Assembly: GCF_900007165.1 (NCBI RefSeq)
Contig: NZ_CYGY02000010.1
Span: 62,001 to 126,000 of the forward strand
Direction: 5' to 3'
Source of the DNA: Paraburkholderia piptadeniae
Lineage (GTDB): Bacteria > Pseudomonadota > Gammaproteobacteria > Burkholderiales > Burkholderiaceae
Length of the DNA: 64,000 nucleotides
Each line of letters starts with the position of its first letter. Position 1 is the first letter of the stretch. The translations under genes and the position numbers were made by a program. This document shows, piece after piece, positions 35,416-43,582 of this stretch. A model generated the notes under the pieces. That model did no database searches. It saw only the letters and a program-made list of their open reading frames with translations, and was not told the origin of the DNA.

Positions 35416-36297
35416 ATGCGCACGAACGAAACGACCTCCCCGCTGTGCGAGATCGACGATCTGCGCATCGCGTTTCGCATGCACGACGGCACGTTGAACG
35501 AAGCGGTGCGCGGACTCTCGCTGAGTCTGCGCAAGGGCGAGCGCCTGGGCATCGTCGGCGAATCGGGCTCGGGGAAGTCGCTGACGGGCCGCGCGCTGCT
35601 CGGCCTGTTGCCGCCCGCCGCGCACTGCACGGCGAAAACATTGCGCTTCGACGGGCACGATCTGCTGACGATGCGCGCCGACAGGCGCCGCCAACTGTGC
35701 GGTCAGCAAATGGGCATGATCCTGCAAGACCCGAAATACTCGCTGAACCCCGTGATGACCGTCGCGCGGCAGATGCGCGAAGCGTTCGCGCTGCACGACC
35801 CGAAACTGGGCCGCCGCGCGATGCGCGAAAAGATCGTCGCGGCGCTCGAAGCGGTGCATATCCGCAATCCCGAGCGCGTCGCGGATTCGTATCCGCACGA
35901 GCTTTCGGGCGGCATGGGGCAACGTGTGATGATCGCGATGATGGTGTCGACGGGACCGCGCCTGCTGATCGCCGACGAGCCGACCAGCGCGCTCGACGTG
36001 CTGGTGTCGATGCAGGTACTCGCCGTGCTCGACGAGATGATTGCGAAACATGATACTGGCCTCATCTTTATCAGCCATGATCTGCCGCTCGTGATGTCGT
36101 TCTGCGATCGTGTCGTCGTGATGTATGCGGGCCGTGTCGTCGAAACGTGTGCGGCGCGCGATCTCGTGCATGCGCAACACCCGTACACGCGTGGCCTGCT
36201 CGCCGCCAATCCGCCGCTTGCCGATCCGCCCGCCGAACTGCCCGTTCTGTCGCGTGATCCCGCATGGCTCGACGATGCGCAAGGAGCGTCCGCATGA
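35416..36297 (+). CDS. ddpD: Dipeptide ABC transporter ATP-binding protein, DppD type
   Basis: This is a cytoplasmic ATPase of 293 residues that powers the importer. The Walker A is GESGSGKS, the signature is ELSGGMGQR, and the Walker B is LLIADEP followed by the D-loop SALD. The switch His is in FISHDLPLV. The C-terminal oligopeptide-transporter extension (QHPYTRGLLAANPP) is typical of DppD. The start at 35416 follows GGAG; an ATG twelve bases earlier would overlap ddpC. Confidence 0.92.
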   Translation: MRTNETTSPLCEIDDLRIAFRMHDGTLNEAVRGLSLSLRKGERLGIVGESGSGKSLTGRALLGLLPPAAHCTAKTLRFDGHDLLTMRADRRRQLCGQQMGMILQDPKYSLNPVMTVARQMREAFALHDPKLGRRAMREKIVAALEAVHIRNPERVADSYPHELSGGMGQRVMIAMMVSTGPRLLIADEPTSALDVLVSMQVLAVLDEMIAKHDTGLIFISHDLPLVMSFCDRVVVMYAGRVVETCAARDLVHAQHPYTRGLLAANPPLADPPAELPVLSRDPAWLDDAQGASA

Positions 36298-37061
36298 TCG
36301 ACGTCGATGCATTGACAGTGCGCTTCAAGACGGCGGCGGGCACCGTCGACGCCGTCCGCAACGCGAGCTTTCATGTCGCGCGCGGCGAAGTGTTCGGGCT
36401 TGTCGGCGAATCGGGCTCGGGCAAGTCGACCATTCTTCGCGCGCTAAGCGGCCTTTCGCCTATCGCGCAAGGGACCGTGCGAGTCGAGCAGCAAGGCGAA
36501 TACGAGAGAAAGCGCAACGTGCAGATGGTGTTTCAGGACCCGTACGGCTCGCTGCATCCGCGCTTCACTGTGGACCAGACACTGCGCGAGCCGTTGCGCA
36601 TCAATGGAATCGGCCAGCATGAAGAACGTATCGTCAATGCACTGCGCGAAGTGGGACTGAATGCGTCGTTTCGCTTTCGCTATCCGCATCAGTTGTCGGG
36701 CGGCCAACGGCAGCGTGTGGCGATTGCGCGCGCGCTGATCGTCGAGCCGCGTGTGCTGTTGCTAGACGAACCCACGTCAGCACTCGACGTCTCCGTCCAG
36801 GCGGAGATATTGAATCTGCTCAAGCGCCTGCATCGCGAGCGCGATCTGACGATGATTCTCGTGAGCCACAATCTCGCCGTCGTGGGCTTTCTGTGTTCGC
36901 GCGTTGCCATCATGCGCAACGGCGAAATCGTCGAAGAACTCGACATCGGGCAAATTCGCGCGCAGCAGGTCGACAACGAGTATTCGCGCAGCCTGCTGCT
37001 TGCGACGGGCGGTTATCAGCGCAAGGCCGTCGAGGCGCTGGGGATCGACACGGAAGGCTGA
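36294..37061 (+). CDS. ddpF: Dipeptide ABC transporter ATP-binding protein, DppF type
   Basis: This is the second ATPase of the importer, with 255 residues. The Walker A is GESGSGKST, the signature LSGGQRQRVAIARAL, the Walker B VLLLDEP and the switch His VSHNLAVV. The Q-loop reads MVFQDPYGSLHPR. It overlaps the ddpD stop by 4 bp (ATGA) and ends the operon. It is shorter than many DppF proteins because the C-terminal extension is reduced. Confidence 0.92.
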   Translation: MIDVDALTVRFKTAAGTVDAVRNASFHVARGEVFGLVGESGSGKSTILRALSGLSPIAQGTVRVEQQGEYERKRNVQMVFQDPYGSLHPRFTVDQTLREPLRINGIGQHEERIVNALREVGLNASFRFRYPHQLSGGQRQRVAIARALIVEPRVLLLDEPTSALDVSVQAEILNLLKRLHRERDLTMILVSHNLAVVGFLCSRVAIMRNGEIVEELDIGQIRAQQVDNEYSRSLLLATGGYQRKAVEALGIDTEG

Positions 37062-37085
37062 GCGTTCTCGCTCGACCCGCGCCGC

Positions 37086-38432
<1,347 letters not shown>

Positions 38433-38462
38433 TCACGATGCGAAGCCGAACAGAGGGCAATC

Positions 38463-38816
38463 ATGAAAGCACGCAATGTCGTGAAGCTGCTTGTCGCCGT
38501 GGGATGCTTGACGTCGATGCCGAACGTCCACGCGCAGGCCAGCGATGGCATGTCGATGTCGTCGAGTCCGGCTGCGCATTCGGGCAAGGCGACGCCGTCG
38601 GACAAGAATCTGGCTCGCGATGTCCGTAAGGCGTTGGCGAAAGCGCCCAATTTCAATGTGTCGAATGTGTATGTGAAGGCACGCGACGGAGCGGTCACGT
38701 TATCGGGCAGCGTGCCCGATGGTCCGCAGATCCAGCAGGCGGCGGACGTGACGAAGGGCGTGCCGGGCGTGACGTCGGTGAGCAATCATCTGACGCTCTA
38801 CAACAAAGGGTATTAG
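38463..38816 (+). CDS. Exported BON-domain protein
   Basis: This protein of 117 residues has a signal peptide (about 1-24, ending VHA) and a single BON domain, whose conserved features are VKARDGAVTLSGSVPDG and VPGVTSVSNHLTLY. BON domains bind phospholipids or stabilise membranes, as in OsmY-type stress proteins. A Ser/Met-rich linker separates the signal and the domain. GAGGG precedes the start. It is divergent from pobA and convergent with iorA; there is no clear functional link to either. Confidence 0.85.
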   Translation: MKARNVVKLLVAVGCLTSMPNVHAQASDGMSMSSSPAAHSGKATPSDKNLARDVRKALAKAPNFNVSNVYVKARDGAVTLSGSVPDGPQIQQAADVTKGVPGVTSVSNHLTLYNKGY

Positions 38817-38837
38817 CCCTTCTTTTAGCCCCGTCTC

Positions 38838-39320
38838 TTAGCCCTTCTCGCAGGGACTCGCGTTGCTCCTGACCTGCCCCGTTGCTTCGAGAATCGCCTG
38901 CCTGATGCGCGGATAAGTGCCGCAACGGCAAATGATGCCGTGCATCGCGCAGTCGATATCCTTCGTGTTCGGATGCGGATTATTGAGGATCAGCGCGCTC
39001 GCGGCCATCAACTGCGCGCTCTGACAATAGCCGCACTGCACGACGTCGATACGCGTCCACGCTTCTTTCAGCGCACGCGCTTGCGGCCCGTGCAATCCTT
39101 CAATTGTCGTCACATCATTGGCGCCGATATCGGAGAGCTTTTCCTGGCAAGAAGTCTTCGCTTCCTTGCCGACGAGAACCGTACACGCTCCACACACGCC
39201 GACGCCGCAACCGAACTTCGTGCCCGTCATCTTCAGTTCGCAGCGCAAGACCCAGAGCAGCGGCGTCGTGGGATCGGAATACACGTCGACCGTCTTGCCG
39301 TTGATGTTCAGCTTGAGCAT
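38838..39320 (-). CDS. iorA: [2Fe-2S] subunit of an IorAB-type molybdenum hydroxylase
   Basis: This iron-sulfur subunit of 160 residues resembles isoquinoline 1-oxidoreductase alpha. It binds two [2Fe-2S] clusters: the plant-ferredoxin-type set in GCGVGVCGACTVLV with a later Cys, and the C-terminal set in CGYCQSAQ and CRCGTYPRI. It passes electrons from the molybdenum subunit. Its start overlaps the end of iorB by 13 bp, so it is translated second. The name follows the family; the real substrate may not be isoquinoline. Confidence 0.85.
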   Translation of the reverse strand: MLKLNINGKTVDVYSDPTTPLLWVLRCELKMTGTKFGCGVGVCGACTVLVGKEAKTSCQEKLSDIGANDVTTIEGLHGPQARALKEAWTRIDVVQCGYCQSAQLMAASALILNNPHPNTKDIDCAMHGIICRCGTYPRIRQAILEATGQVRSNASPCEKG

Positions 39321-41614
39321 GTTGTACTCCCGGAGTACAGCTTCACTTTGAACGGCAACGTGCGAAAGCGCATGCCCGTCAGTGCGAACAGCGCATTCGC
39401 GACGGCGGGCGCGATGGGCGGCAGCGCGGCTTCTCCGACGCCTTGCGGATGTCCTTTGGACGGCATGATCTCGACGCAGATGTCGGGGCATTCGTCCATG
39501 CGCACGACATCGAATTCGCTGTAGAGGCTCTCGACCACTGCGCCGTCGTCGAGCGTGATTTCTTCCTTGAGCGCGGCGGAAAGGCCAAATACAATCGCGC
39601 CTTCCACCTGCTGCCTGATCAGATTCGGATTGACGGGCAGACCGCAATCGATCACGCAAAACACGCGGTTTACCTTCAACGCATTGCCCGCTTCCATCGA
39701 CACGTCGACGACCTGCGCGACCACGCTGCCGAATGCTTCATGCAGCGCGACGCCGCGCGCATGCCGGATACCGTTTTCGGACCATACGAGGGGCGCATGC
39801 CATCCGGACATGCTCGCCACTTTCTGCAGAACCGCCAGATGCCGCGGATGCCGCGCCAGGAGATTCGCACGAAACGCGACAGGGTCTTTGTGCGCGGCGG
39901 CGGCCAGTTCGTCGATAAAGCTCTCGATGAAGAACGCCTGATGCGAATGCCCAACGGAACGCCAGAAGCCGACGGGCATCGGCAAATCGATCGTGCGTTG
40001 CCCGATCCACACGTTCGGCATTTCATAAGGCTGATCGAACGCACCTTCGGAAACGGTCTTGTCCAGATTGAGGCCGATGTCGGGGATGTAGTAATTGCGC
40101 GCCATCCACGTCGTGACGATCGATTGGCTCACCGATGCGTTATGCCACGCGATCAGTTGTCCCTGCTCGCCGAGTCCCGCCTTGAAACGCGACAGGCAGG
40201 CGGGCCGATAAAAGTCGTGGCGCATGTCCTGCGGACGCGTCCAGAGCGTTTGCACCGGGCGTCCGCTGGCTTCGCGCGCAATCGCCACCGCTTGCACGAT
40301 GAAGTCGACTTCGAGCCTGCGCCCGAACGCGCCGCCTATCAGTTGCTGCTGCAAATCGACCTGCCCGGCGTCAATGCCCAGCAGCTTCGCGACATGCATG
40401 CGCGCGACGGCGGGCACCTGGGTCGCGGCCCAAACCGTTGCCGTGCCGTCCTTGATTTGCGCGGTGCAGTTCAAAGGCTCGAGCGCCGCATGCGCGAGAT
40501 AGGGCACGTGATACTCGGCCATGACGATTCGCGCGGCGCGGCCCAGCGCGACATCGACGTCGCCGTGGCTGTACCATGCGTGGCCGTCGCTCTCGTCGAG
40601 CGCCTGCGACAAACGCTCCACCACGGCTGCATTGTTCAACCCTTTGGTCGCGCCGTCGTTCCATTCGATCGACAGCACGTCGAGCGCATTCATCGCGACG
40701 AACATGTTGTCCGCGATCACGGCAACACCGCCCGTGCCGCCGTTGTACGCATCGACAGCGAATACGCGCTGCACGCCCGGCAGCGCCGCCGCCACCGAGC
40801 CGTCGAATTTGCGCACCGTGCCGCCGAGTGTCGGGCACATCGCGATGCTTGCGTACAGCAGGCCATCCGGCAGCACGTCGATGCCGAAGCGCGCGGTGCC
40901 GTCCATCTTCGAAGGCGCTTCGATACGCGTGAGCGGCTTGCCGATCAGCTTGAAGGTATCCGGGTCCTTCAGCACGGGTTTGCGCGGCAGCGGCTGGCGC
41001 GCGGCTTCGGCGGCGAGTTGCCCGAACGATGCGCTGCGCCCCGAGCCGTGCAGCACCTTGCCCTTTTCGACGCGGCACTCCGACGCCTTCACGCTCCAGA
41101 TTTCGGCGGCCGCGCCAATCAGCATTGCACGCGCGCATGCGCCGGCCTCGCGCATCGGTTGCCAGAGATCGTTGATGGTCGACGAGCCGCCCGTCATCGA
41201 CGTGCCAAAATCGCGCGCGAGCTTGCGCGCAAGCCATACCGCGAGTTCCTTGATGACGCCGTCTTCGTCGGGACGAAACGGCAGATCGCCGACGACGCTC
41301 TCGACATTGTTATAGATGCCGTCGATCGGCGCATGGGCCACGCGGATGTCGCGCCAGTCCGCATCGAGTTCCTCGGCCACCAGCATCGCAAGCCCTGTGT
41401 GCACGCCCTGTCCCATCTCGGCCCGGCACATCATCACGGTGACGGTGTCGTCGTTGGCGATCTTCACGTAGCCGCTGAGCGCCGTTTCACCTGGCCGCAC
41501 GGGCACGGTCGCCGATGCGACGATCCGCTGACGCGGCGGCAGCGCCGACCATCCGACGATCAGCGCGCCGACCGCACCCGCACCGCCCAGCAGGAAGGTT
41601 CGACGCTTCAGCAT
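39308..41614 (-). CDS. iorB: Molybdopterin-binding subunit of an IorAB-type hydroxylase
   Basis: This is the large molybdenum-cofactor subunit, 768 residues, of the IorB/COG1529 group in the xanthine-oxidase superfamily. The N-terminus has a twin-arginine-like signal (KRRTFLLGGAGAVGALIVG), so the enzyme is probably periplasmic or membrane-linked. Family features include VMMCRAEMGQGVHTGLAMLV and GGAFGRRLEVDFIVQAVAIA. No FAD subunit is encoded, which is normal for this two-subunit type; electrons would go to a cytochrome or azurin-like acceptor. It is the first gene of iorBA. No XdhC-type maturation gene is adjacent. Confidence 0.88.
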   Translation of the reverse strand: MLKRRTFLLGGAGAVGALIVGWSALPPRQRIVASATVPVRPGETALSGYVKIANDDTVTVMMCRAEMGQGVHTGLAMLVAEELDADWRDIRVAHAPIDGIYNNVESVVGDLPFRPDEDGVIKELAVWLARKLARDFGTSMTGGSSTINDLWQPMREAGACARAMLIGAAAEIWSVKASECRVEKGKVLHGSGRSASFGQLAAEAARQPLPRKPVLKDPDTFKLIGKPLTRIEAPSKMDGTARFGIDVLPDGLLYASIAMCPTLGGTVRKFDGSVAAALPGVQRVFAVDAYNGGTGGVAVIADNMFVAMNALDVLSIEWNDGATKGLNNAAVVERLSQALDESDGHAWYSHGDVDVALGRAARIVMAEYHVPYLAHAALEPLNCTAQIKDGTATVWAATQVPAVARMHVAKLLGIDAGQVDLQQQLIGGAFGRRLEVDFIVQAVAIAREASGRPVQTLWTRPQDMRHDFYRPACLSRFKAGLGEQGQLIAWHNASVSQSIVTTWMARNYYIPDIGLNLDKTVSEGAFDQPYEMPNVWIGQRTIDLPMPVGFWRSVGHSHQAFFIESFIDELAAAAHKDPVAFRANLLARHPRHLAVLQKVASMSGWHAPLVWSENGIRHARGVALHEAFGSVVAQVVDVSMEAGNALKVNRVFCVIDCGLPVNPNLIRQQVEGAIVFGLSAALKEEITLDDGAVVESLYSEFDVVRMDECPDICVEIMPSKGHPQGVGEAALPPIAPAVANALFALTGMRFRTLPFKVKLYSGSTTCSS

Positions 41615-42070
41615 GGCATCTCTCAGAGGAATACAGCACGGACACCAGTAAAACGCACCAGTCGCGGCTCAACTGAAAATCTGTGAACTCACCTGCCGAC
41701 GATGCGCCGCTGTGTACTTCCATTACCTGTTCGAAAAGCGCCAATTCAATCGGGTCAAAGATCATATTAGTGCGCATTCGCCGAATTGCGGCGCACTTGA
41801 TGAAAAAGCCAATAGAGATTGAAAGGATTGCGACAGTGCGGCAAAACCCGCATTGCCCGCCCGTGGAAAACGAACGCAATGCGCAAAACACATGCGCGTG
41901 GAATCGCCATGAATAAGCGCTCGAGCCAAGCCGCATCAGAGCCTTAGCGCAGATACAGCGCCATGCTGCATCGCAATCAAAACCCAGTGGCATATCGCTT
42001 GCATCGATCTCTGCCAAGCGCTGTGTCACGACGACCGCCTGGTCTCGGCAGTCGCACAGGGAGAAAAGAA
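41615..42070. other. Intergenic region upstream of iorB
   Basis: These 456 bp hold the iorB promoter side and the leader of the 24-residue peptide. AGTGCGC (41769-41775) and GCGCACT (41791-41797) form a 7-bp dyad around a 15-nt centre. A 77-residue open frame at 41683-41916 has no ribosome-binding site or resemblance to known proteins, so it is not called. No RNA gene is seen. Confidence 0.4.
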
Positions 42071-42145
42071 ATGGCTTATCTGATCGGTTGGTTGCTAGGT
42101 GTGCCGCTTATCGTCCTCGTGATTCTGTATTTGGTTTTTCACTGA
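42071..42145 (+). CDS. 24-residue single-span membrane peptide
   Basis: This very small protein starts MAYLIGWLLG and is almost entirely one hydrophobic helix with two Pro/Gly points and a closing VFH. GGGAGA lies about 8 nt before the ATG, at normal spacing. The composition (Leu, Val, Ile, with aromatic ends) is that of a single transmembrane span. It is too short for gene callers, and I do not recognise a function. Its neighbours are iorB and acvB/mprF, read the other way. An in-frame upstream extension to 41963 looks like non-coding sequence and is not included. Confidence 0.55.
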   Translation: MAYLIGWLLGVPLIVLVILYLVFH

Positions 42146-42304
42146 GGACGCACAACTCATGCGGCCATCGCGGCCGCAACCGATATTCGAAGAAGCGGAA
42201 CACACCCACGCGTTCCACCGCAAGCGCGGCGACTGTCGTTCATCCACAGTCGCCGCGCTGCATTCGCCATCAAGCTGATATCGAGCACGATACCAAACGC
42301 GATA

Positions 42305-43582
42305 TCAAGCGCCGCCAGCCTGCTTTTTCAGTGCGCCGAGAATACGCTTTTCGAGCGCCGCGTAGTCATGCCCGAAATGATGATCGCCCGACGTGCGGAT
42401 CACTTCGATACCCGTCTTCGTGAGCGTCGGGCACAGCGTATCTTCTTCGTGCTCGCCATAGAAGCACTGCACGATCCGCGGCGGCAGACGTTCGAACTCG
42501 GGCTTCACCTTCAGCGCCTTGTCGCTGGCGGGCATGCCGAGCCAGCCCGTCACGCGAATCTGGAAGTCCGCTGCGGGCGCGAAGCCGAGCAGCGAAATCA
42601 GCGAGACTTTCGCGCGCATCGCATCGGGCAAGCGGTTGTACGCGAACGGCATCACGTCGGCACCGAACGAATAGCCGATCAGCGCGACGTGTTCCGCATG
42701 CCAGCGCGTCGTGTACGTTTGCAGCACACGCGCGAGATCGTGGCTCGTCTGTTGCGGTGAGTGCTCGGACCAGAAGTAACGCAGGCTGTCCCAGCCGATC
42801 ACGGATACGCCATCTTTCTGCAGCTCTTCGGCGATCGTCTTGTCGAGGTCGCGCCAGCCGCCGTCGCCTGAGATCACGATCGCCATCAGGCCGTTCGGAT
42901 GCGCGGCGGGCAGTTCGATCAACGGCAGATCGGAGACGTCCTCTTCCTTCATCGGCGCAACGCGCAGATGCGGCGTCGTCAGATCGACGATGCGCTGCGT
43001 GCCGGCGGAAGCGTTAGCATCCGTTTCGACAAAGCCGGGCAAGCCAGGCCCGTGGGTGATGGTCGGGTCCGGCGGGCAGGGGTTGAAACGCTTGTCGAGA
43101 CTACTCTGCGCCGCGACCGACACGGCGCCCGCCACGGTGTTCTCCGCCGCCTGCTTGAGCACTGCCATCGCGAGCGTCGCGCCCTGGCCCGAGCCAGCGA
43201 CGATCGGCATGAAGTAACGATTCGACTGCACCTGGCGTTCGAGCTGATGACTGACGGCCTCCGCGTCGCCTACGATCTGATGGCAAGTCTCTTTCTGCGC
43301 GGCGAGATTCGACGCGTACTTTTTCGTATCGACGCCGACCACCATTGCACCGTTCTTCGCGAGCGCGGCGGCGGCCTGCTGATCCGCAGCGCTCCAGCCG
43401 CTTTCGCGCGAGAACATCACAACGAAGCCGTGCACTTCGCCTGCGGGCTTCGTCACCGTGACCTGCCCATAACGGCCGCCGGACACCGTTTCAAATGCGT
43501 GCGCCGTCGGCGCGATGCCCGCGAGCGAGCACAGCGAAACGCTCGCCAGTGCGGCGAGCCGGTAAAACTTTTGCTTGATCAT
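42305..43582 (-). CDS. acvB: AcvB/VirJ-family lysyl-phosphatidylglycerol hydrolase
   Basis: This periplasmic protein of 425 residues has a signal peptide (about 1-29, ending AHA) and the AcvB/VirJ domain. AcvB of Agrobacterium hydrolyses lysyl-phosphatidylglycerol and is needed for virulence and acid tolerance. The catalytic Ser305 lies in GYSFGAD. The N-terminal half carries a related but degenerate motif (GSGQGA), consistent with a duplicated alpha/beta-hydrolase. A His in GDHHFGHDY may complete the site. Its start overlaps the mprF stop by 4 bp. The gene pair therefore makes and breaks the same lipid. Confidence 0.9.
   Translation of the reverse strand: MIKQKFYRLAALASVSLCSLAGIAPTAHAFETVSGGRYGQVTVTKPAGEVHGFVVMFSRESGWSAADQQAAAALAKNGAMVVGVDTKKYASNLAAQKETCHQIVGDAEAVSHQLERQVQSNRYFMPIVAGSGQGATLAMAVLKQAAENTVAGAVSVAAQSSLDKRFNPCPPDPTITHGPGLPGFVETDANASAGTQRIVDLTTPHLRVAPMKEEDVSDLPLIELPAAHPNGLMAIVISGDGGWRDLDKTIAEELQKDGVSVIGWDSLRYFWSEHSPQQTSHDLARVLQTYTTRWHAEHVALIGYSFGADVMPFAYNRLPDAMRAKVSLISLLGFAPAADFQIRVTGWLGMPASDKALKVKPEFERLPPRIVQCFYGEHEEDTLCPTLTKTGIEVIRTSGDHHFGHDYAALEKRILGALKKQAGGA

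Noticed and set aside
41683..41916. Possible 77-residue gene upstream of iorB
   Set aside because: It lacks a ribosome-binding site, and its composition is like non-coding sequence in this window.
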